The translations under genes were made by a program, and so were the position numbers. Below the pieces are notes generated by a model. The model ran no database searches, was not told the origin of the DNA, and saw only the letters and a program-made list of their open reading frames with translations. Shown in pieces: positions 1 through 11,500 of a DNA stretch of 64,000 nucleotides. Each line of letters starts with the position of its first letter. The stretch's first letter is position 1. Source of the DNA: Poronia punctata (Eukaryota > Ascomycota > Sordariomycetes > Xylariales > Xylariaceae); NCBI GenBank assembly GCA_022579005.1, contig MU401591.1:41202-105201 (forward strand). Reading direction: 5' to 3'.

Positions 1-2650
1 TTTTATATTATATAAAGTTATAAGGATTTAAAAGCAAGAATAGTGCTAGCAATACTGAAATTAACTAATTGCTATTAAATAAAGAATGCTTAGAATTTAT
101 TTCCTAGAAAATGTAGTAAGAAAAAATATTTAGTTTTTAGCTTAGTATATTAGTTAAGTACAATAAATGCGAGTGGCTTTTAAAGAGTAAAATAATAGCA
201 GGTATTTAATTAATTTTAGGCAATAAACTTAATATTTTGTTTAAAGATACCTTTAGCTAGGTTATAAGCATAAGTTAAAACTTTAAGCCTTAACGCATAG
301 GTTACTACTTTAAAGAGCTATTAAAAATAAAGTATAAAAAAGGAATTAATATAAAGCTTTTTGTTATAAGAGGACACATTAACAGCAATTATTAAATACT
401 TATTATTATTAACCTTTATGCTTTAAAGGCTTATATATTTGATTTTTTAAAAAGGGTTTTTTTTAAGAAATATAAAGAGGCAATACGCTTACTAATAAAG
501 GCCTAGCTAAGCAATATATATAAAATACCTTAGCAATACTACGTTGTTTTTTTTTATAACTAGTTTAACAACTAGTTGTATAAGTACTTTTGCTTAGTAA
601 CGCTAATTGTTTTGCAAAGTGCTTTACAAAAAGCAATTAATATATGGTATAGTAGCGCAGCAAGCAAAGATTTATTAATACCTATCTTAGCAGTTTTATA
701 AATAGCAACTTAATATAAAGTTCTTGCAAACTAGAAAAAACCTATTTAAAAGCTTTAAATTAGGATAAAGCTTATTAACTACTTACTAAAGGCTTTAAAG
801 TTTAAGCCTTAGATCTTTGTTTTAAATAACGCGGACTAAGACCCTTTATAATATTTACTTAAGGAAATTTACGTTTTATAACTATACTAAAAAAGCTTTG
901 TTTTTTTATAAACAAGGCAAACTTTTAATTTTAATATAAAAATGCTATTGCTAAAAAAGCCTAATACTAACAGCTTTTATAGCTTAGCAGACCTTTATAA
1001 CAACAATAGCAATTTATTATAATACTAATATAAGCTACTATAATTAGTTAATATTAATTTTAAAATTAAATAGGGAAAATAGTTATTAGACAATAAAGTA
1101 GCAGTTACTTTAGTATACTTTATAAAAGACTATTACTTTACTGCTTGCTTTAAGCTTTTTATAGTAATAGTAAAACTTATATAAAGAGTATACTTATTAA
1201 AAGTATAGCAGCAAAGCAAGGTTACTTAAAATTGCTAATAAGAGCAAAATGTGTACTAGTAATAGCTTTAATTCTTTATACTAAGGGTTTATAAACAAGT
1301 ATATTAGTATAGTTTAGTAGTTAATTATAAAAATTAAGTAGCTTATATTTTTAATAGCTTAATAACGTTAAATAAAAGCGTATAGCAAGTTTTTAAAATA
1401 CTAACTACGCTATACTAAGACATATTTAATATAATGCTCTTTTTTTAAAAAGTTAAAGTTTTTTTTTTTTTAATTTAGCAAAAAGGTTAAAAATATAGGA
1501 TGCTTAGCATTTTTTATATAGTTTTTTTATTTAAATAGCTAAACTAACTAGCTTTGTTAACTTTAGGTATGCTTAGCAATTACTAGTAATACAATACCTA
1601 AACCCTTTTAAATGCGCTAAAACAAATAGTAAGGATCTATTAAACTAATATAAAAAATAAGCAAAGCTAAAATTAAAACAAGGCCTTTTAAGCTTAAATA
1701 CTAGGCTTAATAATATTAAAACTAAGTAGACTTTAGTTATAAAGCACCTTTAGGCTTTTATTTAATTAGTAAACTAATATAAAGTTTTTGCTGCTATTAT
1801 TAAAAAAAGCAAAGTTTATAAGCTTTTTATCTAATTTGCTTATAAAGATAACCGCGTTAAAAGAAAAGCTTTTTGTTAATAGCTTGTACAATATTATATT
1901 ACCCTTTCTAGTCCTTAATACAAAAAGGGCACGCTATTATAAGTCTTATTATAAGCTTTAAAGTGCTTAAGTAAAAGTTAAAAAATATAAACTAAAATTA
2001 ACTTTTTAAAACATTATATCTTTATAAGTTAAGCAAGGCCTACTAAAAGTCTTTGCTACATAACTAAGTCTTAGTTAAGCTAATGCTTTTTATTATAAAG
2101 TTAATAAAACTTTTGCTTAGTATATAAGCTAACTTTAATTTATTTATTTTAGTAATTAAAAAAGCTAGGCATAGTACTATATAAATATAAAAGCACTTAA
2201 GGCAGCTATAGCTAAGAAAGATGCTAGACAACCTAATTGTACAACTACTAAAAAGCCTTAACAGTTATGTTAAAAGCAGCATACTAAACTTTTAATAGTA
2301 CTAAATAATTAAGGACAGCTAGTAAGACAATCTAGGCCTTATGTTAATTAAAGGCAGCTATACATATTTTTTTATTTTTATTTTTTACGTTGATTTATTT
2401 AGCTTTAAAGTGCTAAAGACGGCGACTTTTTTAGCTAGAGAAGATTGCAACGTAATTAGCATACATGCTTATTACGCCTTACGTTATAAGGTAGCTACAG
2501 GACTAAAAGGGACTAGCTTGTTTTCTATTTTTGTATATATAGCCATTATTTTGCGTTACTTTTTAGACCTAGATATCTAGCTATCTATTGCACACCTAAT
2601 ATACCAAGTTATGCTTTTCAGAATACCTTTATAAAGCCGTAATTAATATA
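1..2650. repeat. AT-rich island, RIP-degraded repeat relic
   Basis: This stretch is extremely rich in A and T, with TpA everywhere and CpA/TpG scarce, and most remaining C and G sit in GpC steps. That is the pattern left by repeat-induced point mutation of transposons in ascomycetes. All six frames are broken by frequent stops; the only ORF above 75 codons (2341-2580) has no recognisable content and lies at the island edge. I could not assign the original element family. Normal composition returns around 2620-2700. The left end lies outside the window, so the element is incomplete here. Confidence 0.8.
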
Positions 2651-2960
2651 AAGCCCTTGAAACCCAGTTAATGCGTCTACTCTGGCTGGACCTCTTCTGG
2701 TGTGAAGTTGGAGTGATCTTTGGAAATCTTCAATTTTTATCGCAGTATCTATTATATCTAGGTACACACCCTTCCTTCCCTCCTTCCTTCCTTCCTTCTT
2801 GTCTTGCTGCCTAACCTAACCTAACAGTACTTGTAATAAGTTCATATGCATACTAATTTAGTTGTGATTTATTTATTTCCTAGTAGGTACTTACATGTAA
2901 TTAGGTATTATTTCCCTCGGCAGAGCTAATAGAAAAAAGATAATAACGTACGGTTACCTA
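2651..2960. other. intergenic, short CTTC repeat
   Basis: No gene is seen. The stretch contains an imperfect CTTC/CTTCC microsatellite at about 2770-2799 and three CTAAC units just after it (about 2811-2825). It separates the AT-rich island from the MITE at 2969. Confidence 0.5.
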
Positions 2961-2968
2961 CCTAGGGT

Positions 2969-3385
2969 CAGGGCTGTTAATTAGTACTACTAATTTGACA
3001 TTTTAGTACCTTGTAGTAACGTTGTAGTAATAGAAATAACTTAATAACTATAAAAGCTATAAAAATATAAAATATACTATAAAAAAGCTTATTTTTTAAA
3101 GATAATAAAGATATATTTTTTATTATAAAAAAGTGGGTCCTAGCTTAGTAATAGCCTTGTAGTAATAATTTTAGTAATTTAGTATAAAGTTTTTACTACA
3201 AAAATACTACACAGCTTTTTTAAGCCAATATTAAGCTATAAGTTAAATAATATATACCTTTAAAATCCTTAAAATCTAAGCTTTTCAACAGTATATTTTA
3301 TTTTTTTATAGCATTTATATTGGAAAAGTTATAGTCAATTGAAAAAAAGTGGAAATTACTACATTAGTAATTTTTAACAGCCCTG
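2969..3385. mobile_element. hAT-like MITE, 417 bp, with 8-bp target duplication
   Basis: The element starts CAGGGCTGTTAA and ends TTAACAGCCCTG. The first and last 12 bases are perfect inverted repeats, and similarity continues imperfectly inward (TTAGTACTACTAA against TTACTAATGTAG). It is flanked on both sides by the identical octamer CCTAGGGT (2961-2968 and 3386-3393), which is the 8-bp target site duplication expected for hAT elements; CAGGG-type ends are also typical of that superfamily. The interior is AT-rich and has no ORF, so this is a non-autonomous element. The AT content suggests some RIP. Mobilisation would have required a transposase encoded elsewhere. Confidence 0.88.
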
Positions 3386-3393
3386 CCTAGGGT

Positions 3394-4651
3394 GGACAAA
3401 CGGGTAGGGCAGGATATGATGTAATAATACGTCAAGAGATTCCGTGTTAGCAGATCCCCCCCCCTCTCCCCCTTTTTGCGCCAAATCTATTTACGTGTAT
3501 AATGCTTTTTGCTCAAAGTGGTGAGCAATTTCTTCAATGTCTCTCTATCTCTTGTAAGTCGGTACCTACTCTAACGTGCCTCTATGTCTTCCCCTCCCTC
3601 CTATACCCTCTTATCATGTATAGATAGAAAAAGCCAGCTCCCTCTTTATTTATAAACCTCCGTCAATAAGTATCTATCTACATAATTAATAGTCTGACTC
3701 TTTTTTTTTTTTTTTTTTCCTATTTACGTATCTTATGTACCGGTACTTACCCCGCTATCCCTACATGTACATACTGTACTTACAATGTCTAAAACAAAAC
3801 GGACAGGACAATTTTCACATGTGAAAACGTGCCGCGCCATGCTGATTTTATTTTCCTCAACATTAGGATTCTCGAAAATTTTCCAATGCAGGTTTTAACT
3901 TTTTTAGCGTTCTTAAAACAGGGGCGCCTTGTTAGATACGTTCGGCTTTTTGCTTGTAGGAAAGACGATAGAAGAATGTAGGTAGGTAGAGTAATAACTC
4001 CAAAATGTTGGTAGGTACTCTAAAGTTTGTAAATACCCCGCCCCCGCCTTGTCACGATTACATGAGGTACAGTCTAGATACGTAGTTTAGATAACAAAAA
4101 AACGAAAAACGTAATCGGTTTTATTTGCCTGTGTATAAGGACAACTGGTATGTCTTATTATAGTTTGACTGCTAAACTGCTCATACCACCTTGCGCCTTG
4201 GGCCATCCAACATAGACGAGGTACTACGCACAAATAGGTAAGTAGGTTAGGCAGGGTTGAACGGAAACCAGGGGTTGTTAGAAAAGGTACCGGTACCTAA
4301 TTGCTGTTAACAATATCCTGTCCAACAGCAAAAACGAAAACAAGCTCAACTTAGAAATGCCAACGATGATTGGTATTTCTTTCCCACCCTTTCTCCAAGG
4401 CTAGTTGTTGACAATCCTATCTCAACCGTACTGTTTACATAGTTGTTCAAACCCCACCCTTGGTCTTTAGGTTAGGTAGTAGAATTTTAACGTCGGTAGG
4501 TTGGTAAACAATCACGGGCCCCTATCCATCAAGGCCGAACCAAATAACAAAGTATCTTGAAATATTTTTTTTCAATTCCTCATTAAAAACTCCATGATGC
4601 AATCCTTCCAAAAATACACAATCGTTTACACATTATTGATCCCTACACAAT
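3394..4651. other. intergenic, no gene seen
   Basis: The stretch has poly-T and poly-C runs (about 3460-3475 and 3701-3718) and several GGTAGGTA-type motifs (about 3979, 4010, 4230). No ORF of convincing length or composition was found on either strand. Its right end is the 3' flank of the small spliced gene ending at 4652. Confidence 0.5.
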
Positions 4652-5187
4652 TCATTTCAAGTTAGTTAAGGTAGTTCCGTAATCGCTCCCTATATTTCCC
4701 CTTCTTTCTTGGTAAAACTCACCAGCCGTGTTCTTAACCTTATCAATACTCCCATCCGTATTGACTCGATCTACTAGTGACCCCGACCCTTGTCCGGGAG
4801 TTTCACCGGCCCCCTCCGGTCCCTTACTGATGGTTCCGCTTCCGGCCTGCCGAATTTCGAGAAAAAATTAGCTCCTCCCCGCCCCACCCCGCAGCTTTAA
4901 TTCCCCCCGGGGTAAGAAAAGCAAAAAAAAGTGTTTCTTACAAGTCTCCTCTCGTCAATATTATCACCAGCAAGTGATACGCCCTGCGTCTTTCCAGCAG
5001 CAGCAGAACTTCCGCCAGTCTACAGACACATGTTAGTCCCCAACCAATCTGAATAAGGACGGTATGGACCTGATTAGTGAAGAAAACTTACCGACTGAGC
5101 AGTCTCAAAGATACCGCTAGAGAATTCCGTGTTGGGCATCGCCTCAGCGGCACCTTTGTTAAACATCTTCTTTGCGGAGTCAGACAT
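4652..5187 (-). CDS. small spliced unknown protein, 122 aa, three exons
   Basis: No function is recognised. Exons are 5092-5187, 4942-5019 and 4652-4846. Both introns (72 and 95 bp) have GTAAGT/GTAAGA donors, AG acceptors and branch sites close to consensus (ACTAAC and GCTAAT), and they join in phase 0 to give one continuous 122-aa frame ending in TGA. The protein begins MSDSAKKMFNKGAAEAM, has no membrane segment or signal peptide, and is rich in Gly, Ser, Thr and Lys with an acidic/basic mix near the C-terminus (DKVKNTAGEFYQERRG). It therefore looks soluble and largely disordered; the overall look recalls small stress or LEA-like proteins, but that is only an impression. A GAT trinucleotide run lies just upstream of the ATG. 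The exon structure is better supported than any function. Confidence 0.65.
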
Positions 5188-5993
5188 GACGATGATGATG
5201 ATGATGATTTATTTATTTGGGGTTCTTGATATATAAGGTAGATATGGTAGAATTAGATGGCTTGGATGAGTTTCGCAGTATTGTTTCCTGTGTTCCTGGT
5301 CTTGTTTTCGTGTTTTTACAGAACAAGTTAAAGAGTGAACAGAAGCTCATGCTTAAATATCTTATTTCGATGACATATACACGTACCTACTGCGGCATTC
5401 ACAGGACGATCGCGTTGTACCTGGCAATACAACCGAGTTGGTTACGTCATGGAAATGCGGACGATTCGGCATTGCCCACCGCGACGTCAGAGCCGCACAG
5501 CTCTTTCCCTATCCAAACTACAGCTCTGCAATTTTTGGATCTCCAACTAATAGGTACTATGAGTACCTACTTACGTATTTTATATGTTATTAATGTATGT
5601 CTTTGATTTACAGTGTTGTCGTGTCGGCGTAGGATTTGGACAGACGCAAATCAATTGCCCCTCATGTGAACTTGCACGGTAATTTTTGTCAATCGGGACC
5701 ATCTAAGAATTGCCTTGGAAGCGTAACCATCTCATCACAACAGTTGGTTTTACAGATACGTGTAGGAGTTCCATGTCTATCCCAGATATTGGCTTACCAA
5801 TCTCCAAGGCGGTTTAGAAGCATGTCCAGTTGAAGTCCATGAACTTCTTATTCATTACTATATACACGTACGATCATATTATACACCAAAACAGTTACAT
5901 AACCATGCCATACTGGAATCTGACGGGTCCGACTGGTGGCATTGCGCGAAGAGCCCTTTGCAAAAACAGGGACTCCGTATTAGACCCTCCTTA
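5188..5993. other. intergenic, no gene seen
   Basis: This lies between the start of the small spliced gene and the end of the hemerythrin-like gene, both on the minus strand. The left part should contain the promoter of the former. Plus-strand ORFs at 5217-5606, 5636-5833 and 5830-6153 have no recognisable content. Confidence 0.5.
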
Positions 5994-6827
5994 TCAGCGA
6001 TCCGATTTCCCTACACCATGCTCGGTATGTCCGATATTGGGTGTCTTCTTCTCCGGGAATTTCGTGAATAATAGATCCCTTAATTTATCAATGGGCGCCG
6101 TCATGAGCCCAACAACGGTCTCGAAGGGAGGCGTATTGGGTGCGCTCGGGTGAGATCGCGTCGGAGTGAACTTCTTGGTCTGATTAAAGTGCTGAGCCAA
6201 CTCTTTGGATTCAGTCAGGCTTAAGTTATTCTCGAGCTGGACTAGATCATGCTCTTCTTCCTCCTTGATGTGGGTCTCGAGGTCTTTGAATAACGCCTTT
6301 AATGTCGGGATGTAAGCCTCATCTTTGGGCTTGAGCTTCTGAAACTCGTACAGCTGGTTCTTGATCTAAATGTCATTGTCACTGTTAGCACTATTCCATC
6401 TTAATGTCAGAGCTGAACTCTGTCCGTTGGAAAGACATACACCTTGATGCTCTGCCCTGTCCTTGTCAGCAATGCTCTTCCCGCTATCCTTTATGTCCCT
6501 TTCAAAGGCAGGATAGACGACAATCTCCTCGGCTATGGAATGGCGCGCCAGTTCCCAAATAAAGGCGTTTCCGTAGCGCTCCTGCTCGTCCTGGTCTTTG
6601 GAATTGATGATGCGATGGTAGTAGTCCTTGAGCTGTTGGTGGTCCTCTTCAATCGCCTGGCTCACTTTAAATATTTGGCTCGTTTGCAGGTTTTCCACCT
6701 TTTCGTTGGGGAAGCTGGATTCTGCATAGCGTCGTATCGAAACGGGCTTCGGTGCCTGGACCATTGCGCGTTGGAAGACACCGGTGGTGGCCAGCCGGTG
6801 GCTTAGACGAACTGATCGGGAGAGCAT
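5994..6827 (-). CDS. mitochondrial hemerythrin-like (HHE) domain protein
   Basis: There are two exons, 6441-6827 and 5994-6365, with a 75-bp intron (donor GTATGT, branch GCTAAC, acceptor TTTAG) joined in phase 0; the product is 252 aa. Residues 1 to about 40 are rich in Arg, Ser and Ala with almost no acids, as in a mitochondrial presequence. The following helical region carries the His/Glu ligands of an HHE domain: H63 and H71 (EEDHQQLKDYYH), H96 with E100/E101 (ARHSIAEEIVVYPAFE), H127 (DRAEHQG), and H161 and H168 (THIKEEEEH). Family knowledge suggests a four-helix bundle binding a di-iron or other metal centre and, in some members, oxygen or redox sensing. The exact role of fungal mitochondrial members is not established. 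The C-terminal 60 residues are a Pro/Thr-rich extension after the domain. The start is the first Met of the exon and gives the targeting signal. Confidence 0.88.
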
Positions 6828-7755
6828 TGTAATCCTTTGGCGCCGAGAGATATGTTGGTATACTATTAACTATTAAGTCCAACTTTTGAAGACAGGTTGT
6901 ATCGCTTTTTTCTTTCTTTCAATTTTCTATCGTCGTTTTGTCTAATTTGTAAACAAGTCGAACAATCCCGACTAGGTCTCGAATCAAAGCTCTCGTATTA
7001 CTTATACCGGAACGTACGTCAAACTTCGAAAAGACAACGGTAATATGTATGACGATGATCGACGTCACCTGCATACCCGTACATAAAACCAAACTGCTCT
7101 TCCCTTCATTGGTTGCCCCTCCCCCTCCTAAAACACCTCGGATTTCCTATTATGTGTATATTGTAGGCCCTGTAGACTCTAACCTCTCTGGGTTACGGGT
7201 CGGGTCAGGTACATACACGCTATAAACCGTTGAGATGACATGTAACGAGTTGATGACCCTGTTGTCGTGCAAAAACGTTGATTATATGTCGGTAATCACG
7301 AACTAAGTATAGAGAGTAGAGTTCCTAGGTAGTAATATATTTAGTATAGTACGGATAACGCCATATTTGTTGAACATGAAGACGTTAGTAAAGATTACAA
7401 GTACATTACCAGGCTGCCAGGGACCACAAGTTGGTAGTGTTGACGTCATATTTGGGTATCTCCATATCAGTGCACCACCGCGTACCTACACTACACAGCT
7501 TTGTACAAAGTGACAGTCGGGACGTAACCTTATCTACAAAAATTTCAATTCTATCTAACAAACAACACTCTTGGGGGTCTAGATGCCCGTGAGAAAATCC
7601 AATCAACGTAGGTAACTGAAGTAGAGTAAGCAAGAAGGTACCAGTGAAGGTACCCGCGTTTCCACTCATATCAGACTACAATTGTAGTATCTACCCAACT
7701 AATCCAACGAAGGCATATACGTGTACACATACGCGTCCTAAGGATTCTGTGGAAA
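6828..7755. other. intergenic, no gene seen
   Basis: This is the upstream region of the hemerythrin-like gene and the 3' flank of the methyltransferase gene. Minus-strand ORFs at 7406-7669 and 7671-7892 show no family features, and the second overlaps the methyltransferase out of frame. Confidence 0.5.
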
Positions 7756-8529
7756 TCAGAGCTTCTTCGTAGCTTGTACAACCACCAAAGCAGGCTCCTC
7801 GATAAAAGGTTGGAAAAGATCGGGATTCTCCTTGACAACATCCGTATCTTCAACCGGCAGGTTATGCACGTCAACCAAGCCGTGCTTCTCATATAAGGCC
7901 GTGGAGCCAGAGTACATCACCTCCATAGAGGCACCATCAAGGACGACGGGAGATGAGCTAAAGTAAACTCGATATTTTATCCCGCCAGGAATCTCTTCGA
8001 TATCCTTGGCTACAAAACCGTAATCGTTCTTCGACTGATACGATGCTCCTATATTAGCGTTTCGGACGCCGAGAAAGAGTCCGCCGGGCTTTAAGTACGT
8101 CGCGATGTTGCGCCACATGCCTTCGAGCGTCTCTATGTTGTCGACGTGATCGAAGACCCAGTTGGCCATGACCACGTCGTACTGTGGCCGTAGCGAGAGG
8201 TGCGTAAGCGGTTGCGAGATGTCCGCTTCAAACCATCGGACCGCGTGTCGGTCAAGCTCTGCTTCTATTACTTGGCCCTGGCTCATCATCTCCGCGGAAA
8301 GGTCGACGACGTCCACAGCCGCGGCGCCAGCGTCGAGAGCCATCCGAGCCTTCAGGCCTGTGCCGCCGCCTAGGTCGAGAACCACGCCTTCCTTTACTGT
8401 GGGGTGTTTGAAGGCCGCGGCGAAGAGCTCGTTCTCTAGTCGAAGCAATAGATTCGTAGGTTGGTACATCTTCTCATATTCTGGCGCATTCTCCCCATAT
8501 AACTTTTTCACTTCCTGGTTAGTTGCCAT
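7756..8529 (-). CDS. class I SAM-dependent methyltransferase, 257 aa
   Basis: This is one uninterrupted frame from ATG to TGA. Motif I of class I methyltransferases is clear at residues 50-58 (VLDLGGGTG), the acidic ribose-binding residue follows at D76 (VDVVDL), and the adenine-site acid is likely D103 (FEADIS). The post-motif region YDVVMANWVFDHVDN and the later YLKPGGLFLG (motif III-like) complete the Rossmann fold. Length is normal for a stand-alone small-molecule methyltransferase of the Methyltransf_11/25 type. No substrate can be inferred: there is no biosynthetic cluster around it, only the small unknown gene and the hemerythrin-like gene on the same strand. No targeting peptide or membrane segment is seen, so it is probably cytosolic. 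Confidence 0.9.
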   Translation of the reverse strand: MATNQEVKKLYGENAPEYEKMYQPTNLLLRLENELFAAAFKHPTVKEGVVLDLGGGTGLKARMALDAGAAAVDVVDLSAEMMSQGQVIEAELDRHAVRWFEADISQPLTHLSLRPQYDVVMANWVFDHVDNIETLEGMWRNIATYLKPGGLFLGVRNANIGASYQSKNDYGFVAKDIEEIPGGIKYRVYFSSSPVVLDGASMEVMYSGSTALYEKHGLVDVHNLPVEDTDVVKENPDLFQPFIEEPALVVVQATKKL

Positions 8530-11500
8530 CGTGCAATGGTGTACTGCGCCCAGTAAATTTGGCAGAGAAAGTGAAAACGACAGTAGGAAAACAATGGCCT
8601 CCCGGAACCTAACACAGAATATATACGCATTTTCGATCCATCAACAACTACGGGTGTAACGCGCAGTCCATGATGACGTCGGCTGAGGGGAAGTTGCATC
8701 TCCCACGCCATTGACACGACCCTACCATCGCGAAGTATTGCTCCAACAATACTACTCCTGACAATGATTGGCTTGGCGCTATATCACAGTACCAATCGCC
8801 TATAAACCCGGGAGGGGGGAGCAAAGATTCTCATCCCAAACACGGTTTCCAAAACTGGAGTGGTACCGTTGTCGGAAGCCAAAGAAACTTTGACGTGTGT
8901 GGGCGCACCCCCGCCTAAGCTGCGAGGAGCATTGCTTCGCTACGCCGTCTAAAGTCACCAACAGAGTGAAGCGTCAAAAGTGTAGAATGGCCATACCACC
9001 CAGGATCAGTAAGCATGCTCCGTGCTTTCTACGTTTCTGAATCGTAGCATGATGCTGTACGCAGCCGCTCGACCATACCCGATCATCAGTTTTGCCATAT
9101 GAGCATAGAAGGCTTCAGGTCGCAAACAAGAGAGGTCTCTGAAATTAGACAATGGGTAAGTTGAAGAGTTCGGTGCCATATGCGCCGAGTGTCAAGCCAG
9201 GTAAAGTACTAGGTGGCTTGGGAGCGTGTAAAGGTTGAGGCCCTGCTGCATGTAACTCCTAGGGCGATTCTAAGACATAAATGCAAAGTTTGGCGAGCTA
9301 CCGCGAGCGTGTTGGTCAAGACGACATATTTTGAACAGAAAGCATTACGCAAACCTACTAACTGAACGAAGACATCTGACAATCCTCGGCGCAAAAATGC
9401 CTTCGCCGTCTTGAATTCGGGTCGGAATTATTCAACGTGTCTAGGGCATATAATTGTCGATCGGCTACTCATACACAGACCCCCGGTATTTGGTCCCTGG
9501 CTCGGGTGTGTAGTGTCTTGACACCATCATGGTCACCCCGGGCACGCCACTACTATAGCGGCCGCTTCTCAAGGGGGTGCGTCGGGATGTGGAAAATAAC
9601 ATTCGACTCCGATTCATTGTTAATAAACCCGCCTCGGTCTTGGCAGAAAGGCGAGACGCCGGCCGCTGTTGCCAAATGTGTCATTGGGCGGTTCCGAACA
9701 TCGGAAGGCACAATCTGGAAGTCCCTAACCGGGGTCCTATGACTCCTAGGCATACCATTTACCATTGCGTCGGTGCTATCCGAACGTCTCCGAGTCTCGT
9801 TTAAACAACCCCATCATATCATTTCATCCCTGTGCATCCTGTAAGATCGACCCATCTTACCCACCAGAGATATCTATAGTTCTTTGATCCTCTTCACGGT
9901 TGGCCACTGGCCACTGGCCACTGGCCCACTGCTACCCTGGGCCAAGCGCATGAGAGGGTCCGGAGTTGCCCACAGCTGCCAGGCATCCTTTCCCTCCCGC
10001 AGCCGGGTAGAGCCCCCGTATGCAAGTTGAGATTGTAGGAATGCATGGCGGATCACTCGGCATAGCAGGGGCCATGATCACATAACCGAATGCTTTGAGG
10101 TGGGTGACATGCGTCAGTAAGTCGTGTCCACACAACAAGTGCCCATTGAAACGCACACATAACACCGTCAAGGCAGTGGTACGTCGTGGGCAGTTTTCCA
10201 AAAAGGAGCTGTGCGCGCTACCCGCGTTCCGCTAGGTACCATACATAGCCGATGAAAAGGAGAAGAGATGCCAGCGCTGTATTTTGTATTCGTGCCGCAT
10301 GGTGACATCGACGAGGTCACATCGGACCAGGGATGGTGAGTCTATCAGCTAGGAGAACACTTCTGGAAAGTTTGACATAGTGCCCGGGTCGACCACGATA
10401 TGTAACGGGCAAGCCGGAGTATAGAAGGGGGGGGATGCGCCCTAGACAATCTCCACAGCCTATTAGCTGACGGTGCAGTAGCTGTCTGGGAAACGCGTGT
10501 CATTTCCCCGCCGAAAAGTTTTTCACCCTTCCCCTGTCGACCACTCATAGTCACAGCTATGCGGCACAGCGTTGCCCTGCATTGTCATCCAAGTAAGTAA
10601 AAAGGATGTCAACTCGCCTGAGGGTCACTAGTTCAACAACCACGTTTAGTTCCAGCTCCCAACCCAATGTCGAACCAAAAGGCGATCCCACCCCTGGAGA
10701 ATGTAGTCTAGTAGCAATGAATGTAAGCTGAACCCTATCAGGAGTCGCCACGCGAGCCTGATTATGTTCGTGGGAGCTGAGTCGAAACGGAGCCCAGGCC
10801 GGTCACACCTTGTTGCCGGCCTGGCTTCATATGGCATGTACATAGTATGGCAGCATTCCGGTGCAACAATAAAACCTTTTCCCCTTGGGAGAGCAAAGCT
10901 TCCGATGCCGCCAGATGCAGTCAGCCGCATTTCATTTTGGCTGGGAGATGTGGTTCAGAAAGCCCAGATCAAAGTCTGGCGTATCCCAGGTGAGTCATCA
11001 TGGCATGGTTCTGAGTGGTTTAGGCCGAAGAGCTAAGTAGATAGAGACTTCAAGTATGTCGGATCTTGCCACGATGGTCCTCTGTAAGGACTAGCGCTTT
11101 CCTTGAAAGGCTCGGCTGAGAATTGGGTTCACATACGCGTGCTTCTCGATCTATAAGCACAGGGCGGTTGAAAAAGACGCGTCGACGTGTTGTAGGCTTG
11201 GTGGTGATGAGCTCCAAGTCCAACCGGTGAAATAATGATAGCCGAGTCCGGAGAATAGATCCGATGGCTCTCCTGTCGCTTTCCGCTTTGCAATCGAGGT
11301 TATAAACAAAGCCGTTATGAGATAAGCCATTGTCCAATAATAATGTAATAAGCGTCAAGGTCCTATAACTAGGGCGCACGGCCCCTAAAGCCATATAATG
11401 GATGGGATGCCTAAGCAAAGTTCGACATCCGAGCAACCCTGTCAGGCTCGGTGCACCGATACCCGGTGAGCTGAATCCACGCAAACAATGGTGAGACGCA

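Noticed and set aside
2811..2825. CTAAC repeats resembling telomere sequence
   Set aside because: The unit is CTAAC, not CCCTAA, and there are only about three copies.
5217..5606. 129-codon plus-strand ORF
   Set aside because: It lies in the upstream region of a supported minus-strand gene and shows no conserved features.
6444..6806. Plus-strand 120-codon ORF
   Set aside because: Antisense shadow of the hemerythrin-like gene.
11050..11484. 144-codon minus-strand ORF
   Set aside because: Composition looks like translated noncoding DNA and no domain is seen.
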